In this document: one piece after another, positions 22,230-31,559 of the stretch | How the letters are laid out: every line of letters starts with the position of its first letter | How positions within the stretch are numbered: the stretch's first letter is position 1 | From: Curtobacterium sp. 458 | GTDB taxonomy: Bacteria; Actinomycetota; Actinomycetes; Actinomycetales; Microbacteriaceae | Assembly (NCBI RefSeq): GCF_030406605.1 | Contig: NZ_CP129104.1 | Coordinates: 3,548,687-3,612,686, forward strand | Length of the DNA stretch: 64,000 nt | Reading direction: 5' to 3' | Program-made: the position numbers and the translations under genes | Notes under the pieces: model-generated | The model's input: the letters and a program-made list of their open reading frames with translations, nothing else | The model's database searches: none | Told to the model about the DNA's origin: nothing

Positions 22230-25200
22230 TCACTGGAAGTCCCGCGACCGGGTCCGCACCGCCAACGGCAGGTGCTCCATCCGGTCCGCCACCACGTTCA
22301 CCACGCCCTCGTCCGACCGTTCGAGGATCCCCCGCACGATCACCGCGGGCGACTCGCGAGCGGTGCGGCGGTAGCGCCCCCACACCCCGACGCTGCAGAT
22401 CACGTTCACGAGCCCGGTCTCGTCCTCGACGTTCATGAACGTGATGCCCGATGCCGTCGCCGGACGCTGCCGGTGGGTGACGATCCCACCGACCTCGATC
22501 CGCCGGCCGTTCTCCGCCGTCATGGTGTCCGCGACGCTCAGCACGCCCCGGCGCTCGAGCACCGCTCGGACGTGCCGGACGGGGTGGTCGTCGGTCGTCA
22601 TCCCCGTCGACCACATGTCCGCGATGAGGACGTCCCCGCTCGTCATCTGCCCGAACAGCGGTGGCTGCACGACCACCTGCGTGCCGGGCAGCTGGTCGGG
22701 ACGCTCCCCGGCCGCCTGCCCGGCTGACCAGATCCCGCTGCGGCGGTCCTCGCCGAGGGAGGCGAACGCGTCCGCCGCTGCGAGCGCCTCGAGCTGCGCC
22801 GTCGTCAGCCCGACCCGGCGGGCGAGGTCGGACATGTCGGTGAAGGGGCCGTTCGCCCGACGCTCGGCGACGATCCGCTCCGCGCTGCGGCGGCCGAGGG
22901 AGGTCACCTCGGCGAGCCCGAGCCGGACGGCGAACGCACCGTCGCGGCGGTGCCGGGCGGTGTCGTCCGGCACCGAGCGGTCGAACGGCGGCACCTCGGG
23001 CTGCTCCTCGGCCAGGCACCCGTCGTCGCCGGTCGTCACCGGCCCGTCGGGACCGGCACCGACACCCGCTCCGGCACCGACACCTGCTCCGGCACCGGCA
23101 CCGGCACCGGCGAGCGGCTCCATCGTGGCGTCGACCTCCGACCGCAGGATGTCCGGCCGGAGCACCCGCACGCCATGTCGTCGGGCATCCGCCACGAGGG
23201 TCTGCGGGGAGTAGAACCCCATCGGCTGCGCCCGGAGCAGCGCCGCGAGGAACACCCCGGGGTAGTGCAACCGCATCCAGGCACTGGCGTAGACGATGAG
23301 CGCGAAGCTGATCGAGTGGCTCTCGGCGAAGCCGAAGTTCGCGAACGCCTGGATCTTGGCGTAGATCGCGTCGGCGTCGGCACCGTGGATGTCGTTGCGC
23401 GCCATGCCCTCGTAGAGCTTCTCGCGCAGCCGTTCGATCTTCTCGTGTCCGCGCTTCGACCCCATCGCCCGACGGAGGAGGTCGGCGTCGTCGCCCGTGC
23501 ACCCGCCGACGACCACCGCCATCTGCATGAGCTGCTCCTGGAACAGCGGGACGCCCTTGGTCCGGGCGAGCACGGGTTCGAGCAGCGGGTGCGGGTAGGT
23601 GATCTCCTCGGCACCGGTCCGGCGGCGGATGTACGGGTGCACGGCGCCGCCCTGGATCGGCCCGGGACGCACGAGCGCGACCGCGATGACGAGGTCGTAG
23701 AACTCGCGGGGCAGCAGCCGCGGCAGCGACCCCATCTGCGCGCGGGACTCGACCTGGAACACCCCGATGGTGTCGGCGCGGCAGAGCTGGTCGTAGACGC
23801 CCGGTTCCTCCTTCGGGATGGTGTGCATGTCCCACCGCTCCCCGCAGTGCTCCGCGGCGAGGTCGAACGCGTACTGGAGTGCGGCGAGCATCCCCAGCCC
23901 GAGCATGTCGAACTTCACGAGCCCCATGTAGGCGCAGTCGTCCTTGTCCCACTGCAGCACGGTCCGGCCGTCCATCCGGGCGTGCTCGATCGGGACGACC
24001 TCGCCCACCGGTCGGTCGGTGAGCACCATGCCGCCCGAGTGGATGCCGAGGTGCCGTGGGAACCCGAGCACCTGCTGCGCCATGTCCACCACGGGCGCGG
24101 GGATGTCGTGGTCCTGGCTCTCGGTCACCGACCCCCACCGTTCGACCTGCTTCGACCAGGCGTCCTGTTGCCCGGGGCTGTGCCCGAACGCCTTCGCCAT
24201 GTCACGCACGGCACCCTTCGGCCGGTAGGTGATGACGTTCGCGACCTGTGCCGCGTTGAACCGGCCGTACTTCTCGTAGACGTACTGGATGACCTCTTCA
24301 CGACGGTCCGAGTCGAAGTCGACGTCGATGTCGGGCTCCTCGTCGCGCAGGGCCGACAGGAACCGCTCGAACGGCAACCCGTACCGGATCGAGTCGACGG
24401 CGGTGATCTCGAGCAGGTAGCAGACGGCGGAGTTGGCGGCGGAGCCCCGGCCCTGGCAGAGGATCCCCCGCTGCCGGGCGAACTGCACCATGTCGCGGAC
24501 GATGAGGAAGTACCCCGGGAAGTCCTTGTCCTCGATGACGGCGAGCTCGCGTTCGATGCGGGTCCGCTTCGCGGGGTCGACCCCGTCGTCGCTGCCCGGG
24601 TAGAACCGCCGGGCGCCCTCCCACGTGAGCTCGCGGAGCCAGGACATGGTGGTGTGCCCCTCCGGGACGTCGAGCTTCGGCAGACCGGGCCGCGCGGTCT
24701 TCAGCGTGAACCCGAGCTCGTCGGCGAGGGTCACGCTGTACTCGACGGCACCCGGCCACCGGGCGAAGCGTCTGGCCATCTCGGCCCCCGAGCGCAGGTA
24801 CGCCGTGTCGGCCGCCGGCAGCCAGCCGTCGATCTCGTCGAGGCTCCGTCGTGCCCGTACCGCCGCGAGTGCCGAGGCCACGGGGAACCGGGCCGGGGTC
24901 GCGTAGTGGACGTTGCCCGTCGCCACGACGGGCAGGGCGTGCCGAGCGGCGAGCGCGGCGAGGACGTCGTTCCGGGCGGAGTCCACCGGGTCGCCCTGGT
25001 CGGTGAGCTCCACCACGACGTGGTCGGTGCCGAACCGGTCGAGCAGGAGGCGCAGGGCTGCCTCGGCCTCGGACTCGCCACCGCGCTCGAGCGCCTGCCG
25101 CACGGCACCCTTGCGGCAGCCGGTGAGCACCCGCCAGTGGCCGCCGGCCCGCTCCGCGAGGTCGTCGAGGTCGTACTGCGGCCGACCCTTCTCGGCGCCG

Positions 25201-25703
25201 GCGGCCAGGTGGGCGTTCGTCACCGCCCCGGCCATCCGGTGGTAGCCGTCCTGCCCGTCGGCGAGGAGCAGCAGGTGCGTTCCCTCGGGGTCGGGGACGC
25301 CGTTCTGCGGCTCGGTGAGCCCGAGCGACAGCTCGGTGCCGTAGACGGTCGCGAGCCCCGGGTAGGACTCGGCGGCCTCGGCCATCCGGGCGACGCCGTA
25401 GAAGCCGTCGTGGTCGGTCAGTGCGAGGCCGTGCAGGCGCAGTCGTGCGGCCTCCTCGAAGAGCTCCTCGGGCGAGCTCGCGCCGTCGAGGAAGCTGAAC
25501 GTCGAGTGCGCGTGCAGCTCGGCGTAGGGCACGACGGGGCCGGAGTCGTCGCGTCGGAGCGACGGCGGCACGTACTTCTCGCGCTTCCGCGACCAGGCGG
25601 GACTGTCACCACCGTCGCCGGCGTGCGTGCTGCCCGGACTGCGACGGTCGGACAGGGCACGCTCGAACTGCGACCACGGGATCGGGGGGTTGCTGTAGCC
25701 CAT
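22230..25703 (-). CDS. dnaE2: Error-prone DNA polymerase III alpha subunit DnaE2
   Basis: A 1157-residue C-family polymerase and the catalytic subunit of the SOS mutasome. An N-terminal PHP domain (YAELHAHSTFSFLDGASSPEEL, about 60) is followed by the polymerase core with the acidic active site (EPDIDVDFDSDRREEVIQYVYEKYG) and a C-terminal OB-fold region. A Gly-Ala-Val run of about 20 residues near 863-884, encoded by tandem repeats, interrupts the domain boundary and is unusual. The ATG at 25703 lies 10 bp after the imuB stop. It is induced with imuA' and imuB from the LexA-controlled promoter. Confidence 0.95.
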   Translation of the reverse strand: MGYSNPPIPWSQFERALSDRRSPGSTHAGDGGDSPAWSRKREKYVPPSLRRDDSGPVVPYAELHAHSTFSFLDGASSPEELFEEAARLRLHGLALTDHDGFYGVARMAEAAESYPGLATVYGTELSLGLTEPQNGVPDPEGTHLLLLADGQDGYHRMAGAVTNAHLAAGAEKGRPQYDLDDLAERAGGHWRVLTGCRKGAVRQALERGGESEAEAALRLLLDRFGTDHVVVELTDQGDPVDSARNDVLAALAARHALPVVATGNVHYATPARFPVASALAAVRARRSLDEIDGWLPAADTAYLRSGAEMARRFARWPGAVEYSVTLADELGFTLKTARPGLPKLDVPEGHTTMSWLRELTWEGARRFYPGSDDGVDPAKRTRIERELAVIEDKDFPGYFLIVRDMVQFARQRGILCQGRGSAANSAVCYLLEITAVDSIRYGLPFERFLSALRDEEPDIDVDFDSDRREEVIQYVYEKYGRFNAAQVANVITYRPKGAVRDMAKAFGHSPGQQDAWSKQVERWGSVTESQDHDIPAPVVDMAQQVLGFPRHLGIHSGGMVLTDRPVGEVVPIEHARMDGRTVLQWDKDDCAYMGLVKFDMLGLGMLAALQYAFDLAAEHCGERWDMHTIPKEEPGVYDQLCRADTIGVFQVESRAQMGSLPRLLPREFYDLVIAVALVRPGPIQGGAVHPYIRRRTGAEEITYPHPLLEPVLARTKGVPLFQEQLMQMAVVVGGCTGDDADLLRRAMGSKRGHEKIERLREKLYEGMARNDIHGADADAIYAKIQAFANFGFAESHSISFALIVYASAWMRLHYPGVFLAALLRAQPMGFYSPQTLVADARRHGVRVLRPDILRSEVDATMEPLAGAGAGAGAGVGAGAGVGAGPDGPVTTGDDGCLAEEQPEVPPFDRSVPDDTARHRRDGAFAVRLGLAEVTSLGRRSAERIVAERRANGPFTDMSDLARRVGLTTAQLEALAAADAFASLGEDRRSGIWSAGQAAGERPDQLPGTQVVVQPPLFGQMTSGDVLIADMWSTGMTTDDHPVRHVRAVLERRGVLSVADTMTAENGRRIEVGGIVTHRQRPATASGITFMNVEDETGLVNVICSVGVWGRYRRTARESPAVIVRGILERSDEGVVNVVADRMEHLPLAVRTRSRDFQ

Positions 25704-25713
25704 CAGGTGCTCC

Positions 25714-27420
25714 TCACGTCGCCACGGCCTCGGCCCACCACCGGTGGTCTGCCAGCACGAGGTACCAGGCCCGTCCCCCGTCGTCGACGAGCTGGAGCCG
25801 GTGCAGGCGTCGGCCGCCGGACTCCCACCAGCGCACGACGAGCGGCCACGGCCCTGCCCACGCGGTCACCGGACCGAACCGGCCGCCCCGCTCGCCCTCG
25901 GCCCGGAAGCGCTCGGGTTCGCCGGTGAGCACGCCGCGGTCGTCGACGTCGACGGTGACGCCGGACGCGGTCTCGACGTCGACCGGGCGTGGACGGTCGA
26001 GCACCGTCGCCGGTGGTGGCCCCGGCAGCTTGCCGGGCCACGGACGGTCACGGATGGTCGCCAGTGCGCGCTCCCCACCGACGGGGGCGTCTCCCCACGG
26101 CACGAGCACCACCCGTTCGGCGAGCGTGCGCCCGCCACCGATCCGCGGGGTCACGACGCCGTCGTGCCCGACGAGTCCCTGGACCCGCGCGAGCCCGTGG
26201 TGCACCCGTTCGTCGGGCCCGGAGCCCCAGAGCCCGCGCTCGTGGTTCGCCGTGTCGTCGACCGCGACGGGTTCGAGCACGACCTGCACGACGGGAGCCT
26301 CGAGCCCGGTGGGGTCGGCCCCGCCCGCGAGCTGCCACCGGACCCGGTCGACGACGTCGGCCGCGTCGAACCAGCGCGGGTGCACCCACACCCGTTCGAG
26401 CAGGATGTCGCGTTCGTCGACGATCCCCACCCGGATGCTCGTCGCGACGAGTCCGGCGACGCGGAGGCGCTCGGCGAAGTCGTCCGCCGAGCGCCGGAAC
26501 GCGAAGGCGACCTGGTCGGCGCGGTCGAGCGGCGGCTCGAACGACGCCTCGACCCGGAGCTCCGGCGGGACCTCACGCGCGGCGATCTCGCGCGGGTCGC
26601 GTCCACCCGCGAGCCGGTGCAGGAAGGCGCCGGCCTGCCCGAAGCGGTCGCGCACCTGTTCGTCACCGAGGGCGGCGAACCCGCCGAGGGTCGTGATGCC
26701 GAGCCGACCGAGGAGCATGGCGAGGTCGGTGTCCCCGAGCACCCCGAGCGGGAGGTCGGCGAGGAACGGCGCAGACCCGCCGACCGGGACGATCCGGGTC
26801 CGCTCCCCCGGTCGCACCGGACGGGCTCGGGCAGCCTGCTCGGCGGCGAACGGGGTGTCCGCGACGCCCACCCGCACCCCGGGGGCACCGTGGTCGGCCG
26901 CGATGCCCGCGAGCGTGGCGGCCGCGGCCCGCTCACCGCCGTAGTACCGAGCCGGACCGCGTGACCGGAGCGCGAGGGTCCCCGGGCGGAGGACCTCGAC
27001 GCCGGGGACCGCCGCCTCGACCGCACGGATGACGGGCTCGAAGGCGCGGTGGTCGAGGGCGTCGTCGTAGGGCTGCACGACGAGCCCCGGGCAGCGCGCC
27101 TGGGCCTCGCGCACCCGGAGCCCGCGTGCCACCCCGTGCTGCCGGGCGCTCGCGGAGCAGGCGAACACCTGTCCGCCGGCCACGACGGCGAACGGCTGCT
27201 CCGGTGGCTCGCCGGCCGCACGGGCAGCGGCGACCACCGGCCAGTCAGGGCACCAGAGGACGATCGTGCGCGTCGGCGGGGCCTCGGGGACCGCCCCGCT
27301 GCGCAGCACCGGGGCACTCCCCCCGTGCAGCGCCGCCCCCGCGCCGGACACCCCGGTGCGGGGCAGCCCGACACGGGGCGCTGCACCACGCGACGAGCCG
27401 GCCCGACCCCGCGGGCTCAC
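25714..27420 (-). CDS. imuB: ImuB, Y-family polymerase-like mutasome adaptor
   Basis: A 568-residue Y-family relative. After a Gly/Ala/Arg-rich N-terminus of about 58 residues comes TIVLWCPDWPVVAAARAAG, where active polymerases have the metal-binding DxDxFF; the loss of these acids is typical of ImuB, which organises rather than catalyses translesion synthesis. The helix-hairpin-helix and little-finger regions follow. GTG at 27420 overlaps the imuA' stop by 4 bp; the frame is open upstream but lies over imuA'. Partners are ImuA' and DnaE2. Confidence 0.93.
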   Translation of the reverse strand: MSPRGRAGSSRGAAPRVGLPRTGVSGAGAALHGGSAPVLRSGAVPEAPPTRTIVLWCPDWPVVAAARAAGEPPEQPFAVVAGGQVFACSASARQHGVARGLRVREAQARCPGLVVQPYDDALDHRAFEPVIRAVEAAVPGVEVLRPGTLALRSRGPARYYGGERAAAATLAGIAADHGAPGVRVGVADTPFAAEQAARARPVRPGERTRIVPVGGSAPFLADLPLGVLGDTDLAMLLGRLGITTLGGFAALGDEQVRDRFGQAGAFLHRLAGGRDPREIAAREVPPELRVEASFEPPLDRADQVAFAFRRSADDFAERLRVAGLVATSIRVGIVDERDILLERVWVHPRWFDAADVVDRVRWQLAGGADPTGLEAPVVQVVLEPVAVDDTANHERGLWGSGPDERVHHGLARVQGLVGHDGVVTPRIGGGRTLAERVVLVPWGDAPVGGERALATIRDRPWPGKLPGPPPATVLDRPRPVDVETASGVTVDVDDRGVLTGEPERFRAEGERGGRFGPVTAWAGPWPLVVRWWESGGRRLHRLQLVDDGGRAWYLVLADHRWWAEAVAT

Positions 27421-28208
27421 GACGCCACCGCAACCGGACGCAGCACCGGACGCGACGCCGCTGCCGGTTCCACGGGACGGACCGCGCCGTCGGCCGCCGG
27501 CAGCAGCAGTTCGGCGCTGACCGGACGCACCGCACCGGCGCGGCCGGTGGCCGTCACCGTGGCCCGACGCTCGGTCAGGTAGCCGTGCCCGTGCCCGATG
27601 CCGCTCCAGTCGGAGGCGGTGACCTGCAGCGAGACGTCGGCCCCCGGCCACGACCCGAGCGAGACGAGCGCACCACCGCGCTGCCGGAGCCGGGCAGCGA
27701 GCCGGGAGACGTCCCCGGGCACCACGCGACCGAGTGGCCGGGTGAGCACGATCTGCGCGACGTCGACGAGGGCGGCCGTGACCGTCAGCCACTGGTCGCC
27801 CGGGTCCGGCACGAGCACCAGCCGTTCGAGGTCGATCCCCGCCGCGGCTGCCGCTTCGACCCCGAAGGACGGCACCCCGACGACCGCGCACCAGGCCCCC
27901 TCGGCCGAGGCCGCCTGCAGCATCGTCATCGCCAGCAGCACCGACTCCTGCACGGCGTACGTGCCCCCGACCCGGATCGCACCGCCGGGCAGCAGCGGCG
28001 CGATCGCCGGCGCCGTCGGCAGCCCGACGACGGTGTCGACCCGCGTCGCCTCCATCTCGGCGACCCGGGACCGCAGGCTCGTGATCCGCTCGAGTGCCGC
28101 ACGGGCGTCCCCGAGGTGGTCGACCCGCCGGACGGGCCGGGCAGCCCGGTCCGTCCGGGGAGACCCGCCTGGGTCCCCCGGCGACGCGAGTGCCGCTGCC
28201 GACTGCAT
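27417..28208 (-). CDS. imuA': ImuA' mutasome protein
   Basis: A 263-residue RecA-like protein of the actinobacterial mutasome. PGGAIRVGGTYAVQESVLLAMTMLQ (about 90-115) sits where RecA folds have the Walker loop, but no GKT is present, as in other ImuA' proteins. The open frame reaches ATG at 28256, but ATG at 28208 is chosen because the promoter and a LexA box lie between these codons. With -10 GAATAT only 6 nt upstream the mRNA is probably leaderless. First gene of imuA'-imuB-dnaE2. Confidence 0.9.
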   Translation of the reverse strand: MQSAAALASPGDPGGSPRTDRAARPVRRVDHLGDARAALERITSLRSRVAEMEATRVDTVVGLPTAPAIAPLLPGGAIRVGGTYAVQESVLLAMTMLQAASAEGAWCAVVGVPSFGVEAAAAAGIDLERLVLVPDPGDQWLTVTAALVDVAQIVLTRPLGRVVPGDVSRLAARLRQRGGALVSLGSWPGADVSLQVTASDWSGIGHGHGYLTERRATVTATGRAGAVRPVSAELLLPAADGAVRPVEPAAASRPVLRPVAVAS

Positions 28209-28214
28209 GCCCTC

Positions 28215-28288
28215 ATATTCGAACATGTGTTCGATGATGTCAATCGGGTCCGACATCCTGTGGACAGTCCACTCGAACGGACGTTCGA
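28215..28288 (-). promoter_or_regulatory. SOS promoter with two LexA boxes
   Basis: Two perfect 16-bp SOS boxes of form TCGAAC-N4-GTTCGA lie at 28219-28234 and 28273-28288, 54 bp apart. On the minus strand, -35 TTGACA (28238-28243) and -10 GAATAT (28215-28220) are spaced by 17 bp. The first box fills the spacer and touches the -10, so LexA would block polymerase directly. The second box lies about 30 bp upstream of the -35. Confidence 0.92.
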
Positions 28289-28331
28289 CACGCCGGGTTC
28301 AGTCAGGAACGTCAGCCGGAGCGCGCACCGC

Positions 28332-29858
28332 TCACCAGCGCGCGACCGCTCCCACCCCGCCGAGCACCGACCGGGTCTTCGTCTCGACCTCGTCCGCTTC
28401 GTCCGCAGGATCGGACGACCAGGTCACCGCACCGCCGGCCCCGAGGGTCCGAGCGAGCACACGGCCGTCGTCGACCACCGTGACCAGTGTGCGGATGACC
28501 ACCGACAGGTCCACAGCGCCGCTCGCCGAGAAGTACCCGACCGCACCCGAGTACACCCCGCGCGGCGCGCCCTCGAGGCGGTCCGCGATCGCCGTGGCGC
28601 TGCTCTTCGGCGCGCCCGTCATCGACCCCGGCGGGAACGCCGCTCGCACCGTCGCGGCCCGCGACGCCCCCACCGGCAGCACCGCGGACACCGTCGACAC
28701 CAGCTGGTGCACGCTCGTGTACGTCTCGACCGCGCACAGCCGGTCGACGTGCACCGACCCGGGCACCGCCGTCCGGAGCAGGTCGTTGCGGAGCAGGTCG
28801 ACGATCATCACGTTCTCCGCGCGGTCCTTCGCGCTCGCCACGAGGTCCGCCCGCACCGCCGCGTCGGCCACGGGGTCGGCGACACGACGCCGGGTCCCCT
28901 TGATCGGCTCCGCGGTGACCACGCCGTCCGCCGTGATCCGCAGGAACCGCTCCGGCGACCGGCTGGCGACGCGGAGCGTCCCGAGGCGGAGGTACGCCCC
29001 GAACGGCACGGGGTCCGCAGCCCGCAGCCGCAGGTACTCGACGAGGTGGGGATCCGTGCCGGGGGCGACCCGTGCCTCCAGACCGGGCACCGCGAACGCG
29101 GTGGTGAGGCAGACCTGGAACGCGTTGCCCTCGCGGATCTCGCGGCGACACGTCTCGACGGCCGCCTCGTAAGCGGCGCGCGTGACGCGTCCCTGCGCGG
29201 GGACGGCCGGGAGGCCCGGGGGCACGTCGACGACGTCGGGGCGCGTGGGCAGGGCGGTCGCCTCCTCGAGCCAGACACGGTTCGCCGCGCTGGCGTCCGG
29301 TTCCGTGTCGGCGACGAGGGCGAGCGCCCACGACGTGCCGTCCGGACCGGTGACCACCGCTCGGTCGACGAACCGGAGGTCCGCGTCGGGGTGGTCGGCG
29401 GCGGTCCGGTCGGGCCCGCCGGACTCACGGCCGAGCTCGTAGCCGAGGAACCCGACCCAGCCGAGTGCGAAGCCGCACCCTGCGACCGGCTCGGGCAGCC
29501 GCGGCGTCCGCCCCAGCAGGACGTCCAGCACGGCGAACGCGGGCTCGTCCGAGGTCCGGGACGGCCCGAACCACGCCAGGGCGGCCGGGGCGACGTCGAG
29601 GACCGCCTGCCGCTGCTCGTGCCGGAACCGCGTGGCGAACGGCCCGTCGGTCACCGCGAGCACGGACCAGGCCGCCCGCTCCGCCGCCACCGCGGGTGCG
29701 CCGTCGGGCAGGCCGGAATCGAGCCACACGACGTCGGCGGCGCCGTCGGCGAGCCGTCCGAGGTCTGGCGAGCCCGCGAGGCGTCGGACCTCGATCCGCA
29801 CCCCGGGGTCGTGGGTCGGATCGCGGCGGTCGTGGGTCAGATCGCGGCGATCGTCCAT
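28332..29858 (-). CDS. pabB: Aminodeoxychorismate synthase component I
   Basis: A 508-residue chorismate-utilising enzyme that converts chorismate and ammonia to 4-amino-4-deoxychorismate for folate synthesis. The C-terminal chorismate-binding domain has EPIKGTRRR, VDLLRNDLLR and FPPGSMTGAPK, which point to PabB/TrpE and fit PabB by the PIKGT form. The ATG at 29858 overlaps the 3' end of the epimerase gene by 22 bp; a later GTG near residue 20 is a possible alternative. A 21-bp duplication creates DRRDLTHDRRDPTHD at the N-terminus. A pabC-like gene is elsewhere in the window. Confidence 0.85.
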   Translation of the reverse strand: MDDRRDLTHDRRDPTHDPGVRIEVRRLAGSPDLGRLADGAADVVWLDSGLPDGAPAVAAERAAWSVLAVTDGPFATRFRHEQRQAVLDVAPAALAWFGPSRTSDEPAFAVLDVLLGRTPRLPEPVAGCGFALGWVGFLGYELGRESGGPDRTAADHPDADLRFVDRAVVTGPDGTSWALALVADTEPDASAANRVWLEEATALPTRPDVVDVPPGLPAVPAQGRVTRAAYEAAVETCRREIREGNAFQVCLTTAFAVPGLEARVAPGTDPHLVEYLRLRAADPVPFGAYLRLGTLRVASRSPERFLRITADGVVTAEPIKGTRRRVADPVADAAVRADLVASAKDRAENVMIVDLLRNDLLRTAVPGSVHVDRLCAVETYTSVHQLVSTVSAVLPVGASRAATVRAAFPPGSMTGAPKSSATAIADRLEGAPRGVYSGAVGYFSASGAVDLSVVIRTLVTVVDDGRVLARTLGAGGAVTWSSDPADEADEVETKTRSVLGGVGAVARW

Positions 29859-30775
29859 GCTGCGGTGTGTGCGGCGCCCGGTTCGAGGACGAGGAGCCCG
29901 CGGTCGGCGCCGGTGTTGAAGGCGTCCGGGGCGCAGGTCATCGGCTCGACCGCGAGGCCCGACCGGTGGTACTCGGGGACGACGTGGTCGGCGGTGTGCA
30001 CCTGCACCCAGCCGCACTCCGCTCCGAAGGAGACACGGACGCCGTGCCCGTCCGCGGCCACGACGTCGATGACGGCCGTGCCCTCGGTGTCGCGGACGAA
30101 GCCGGTGAAGGCGTGGTCGATGAACCGCGGGCCGATCAGGGTGGGCTCGCGCAGGTCGAACTCGTCGTGCACCGGCACCAGGGCGGTGGGGACGAGGCGG
30201 TCGGGCGTGACCTCGAGCACCTCGGCGGCGGGCAGCGTGAGCGTCCAGTCGTCGACCGACCCGGCACCCGCGACGAGGTACGGGTGCGGTCCGGTCCCCC
30301 ACGGCGCCCGGGAAGGGCCGGTGTTCCGACCGGCGACCGCGGTGTGCAGTCCCTCGGCGTCGACGCGGTACTCGACCGTCACGACGACGCGGTGCGGGTA
30401 GCCCTGCTGTGCGGGGACCGTGGTGGTCAGCACTGCCCGGTCGGGCTCGTGGGCCTCGACGGCGAAGTCGGTCCAGCCGACCAGGCCGTGCAGGGCGTGC
30501 TGGCGGGTCGGCTCGGTGAGGGCGAGCTCCTGCTCCGCACCGTCGAACGTGTAGCGACCGTCGACGACGCGGTTCGGCCACGGCGCGAGGACGGCTCCGC
30601 GGAACACCGGACGGACCTCGTCGGCGTCGAAGGGCACCACGAGGTCGCGTCCCTCGTGCCGGAGGGTGCGGAGCGATGCGCCGACCGTGGCGATGTCGGC
30701 GGTGTACCCGTCGGCGGTGATCGTCAGCTGCGATCCGGACAGCGGGGCACCCTCGCCCACGTGCTCAGCACTCAT
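29837..30775 (-). CDS. Aldose 1-epimerase family protein
   Basis: A 312-residue galactose mutarotase-fold protein. It has the pattern LAPWPNRVVDGRY, HALHGLVGW with the conserved His, GTGPHPYLVAG and the Glu region SGLAVEPMTC. It likely interconverts alpha and beta forms of an aldose in the cytoplasm. The ATG at 30775 is 6 nt after TACGCT (30782-30787), a leaderless start. The stop lies inside the pabB gene start. Confidence 0.9.
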   Translation of the reverse strand: MSAEHVGEGAPLSGSQLTITADGYTADIATVGASLRTLRHEGRDLVVPFDADEVRPVFRGAVLAPWPNRVVDGRYTFDGAEQELALTEPTRQHALHGLVGWTDFAVEAHEPDRAVLTTTVPAQQGYPHRVVVTVEYRVDAEGLHTAVAGRNTGPSRAPWGTGPHPYLVAGAGSVDDWTLTLPAAEVLEVTPDRLVPTALVPVHDEFDLREPTLIGPRFIDHAFTGFVRDTEGTAVIDVVAADGHGVRVSFGAECGWVQVHTADHVVPEYHRSGLAVEPMTCAPDAFNTGADRGLLVLEPGAAHTAAWTIAAI

Positions 30776-30828
30776 GGGGCCAGCGTATCGGGCCGGCCGG
30801 ACTCGCTCGTACCGGGCGCTGCAACGGC

Positions 30829-30864
30829 GAAAGCCCCGCGGTTCCGGAGAACGGCGGGGCTTTC
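30829..30864 (-). terminator. Intrinsic terminator after tRNA-Ala
   Basis: Stem arms GAAAGCCCCGC (30829-30839) and GCGGGGCTTTC (30854-30864) enclose a further imperfect stem. It begins 2 bp past the CCA end of the tRNA and precedes the epimerase promoter, so it ends tRNA transcription. Confidence 0.8.
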
Positions 30865-30866
30865 GA

Positions 30867-30942
30867 TGGTGGATCTGAGGGGACTCGAACCCCTGACCCC
30901 CTGCATGCCATGCAGGTGCGCTACCAGCTGCGCCACAGACCC
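30867..30942 (-). tRNA. tRNA-Ala (GGC anticodon)
   Basis: A 76-nt tRNA with encoded CCA. The acceptor stem GGGTCTG pairs with CAGATCC (one G-T pair). The D arm is GGCGCAGCTGGTAGCGC, the anticodon arm CCTGC-ATGGCAT-GCAGG with anticodon GGC, and the T arm contains GGTTCGAGTCC. The GGC anticodon reads GCC/GCU alanine codons. It stands alone between the epimerase and rsfS genes. Confidence 0.97.
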
Positions 30943-31058
30943 GTTGGGTGTTGCTTCGTGTTCCCGGTTCCCCGGAGGCACCATAGAAGCGTACACCATG
31001 CGAACGCCCGGGAACGAAATCGTCACCGCCACCCGGGCGCGTCGTGCCTCGGTACGGG

Positions 31059-31430
31059 TCAGCCCTGTTCGACGGGCAGTTCGAGCGGGATCGTCGGGCA
31101 GTCCGCCCAGAGGCGCTCGAGGGAGTAGTACTGACGGTCTTCCTCGTGGAAGACGTGCACGACGATGTCCCCGAAGTCGATGAGCACCCAGCGTCCCTCG
31201 GAGCGGCCCTCACGACGCAGCGGCTTCGCGCCGGCCTCGATGAGACGCTCCTCGACCTCGTCGGCGATCGACAGGACGTTGCGCTCGTTCCGGCCGGTCG
31301 CCAGGAGGAACACGTCCGTCAGCTGGAGCGGCCCGGTCACGTCGAGTGCGACGAGGTCCTCGGCCTGCTTGGCGTCGGCCGCGGTCGCGGCGATCTGCAC
31401 GAGTTCGAGTGCGCGTGAGGAGGCGGGCAC
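31059..31430 (-). CDS. rsfS: Ribosome silencing factor RsfS
   Basis: A 123-residue Iojap-family protein that binds ribosomal protein L14 and blocks subunit joining in starvation. Family features are LVALDVTGPLQLTDVFLLATGRNERNV (about 27-53), EGRWVLIDFGDIVVHVFHEEDRQYYSLERLW (about 80-110). GTG at 31430 is preceded by AAGGA. A TATGAT -10 (31496-31501) provides its own promoter, 60 nt upstream. The nadD gene upstream is its usual neighbour. Confidence 0.95.
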   Translation of the reverse strand: MPASSRALELVQIAATAADAKQAEDLVALDVTGPLQLTDVFLLATGRNERNVLSIADEVEERLIEAGAKPLRREGRSEGRWVLIDFGDIVVHVFHEEDRQYYSLERLWADCPTIPLELPVEQG

Positions 31431-31495
31431 GCAGGTCCTTCCGGTCGTCGCCCGACGTCGTGCCGGGCTGGGGTGCCGAGGGGATCGGCCCCGTC

Positions 31496-31501
31496 ATCAT
31501 A
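31496..31501 (-). promoter_or_regulatory. -10 box of the rsfS promoter
   Basis: TATGAT on the minus strand, about 65 nt before the rsfS GTG in the 129-bp gap after the upstream gene. It predicts a leader of about 60 nt with an AAGGA ribosome site. Confidence 0.5.
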
Positions 31502-31559
31502 GGTCAGACGTCGGACACCGGCCAGCCGGCTCCGACGCGTTCGGCATCGCCCGGACGGC

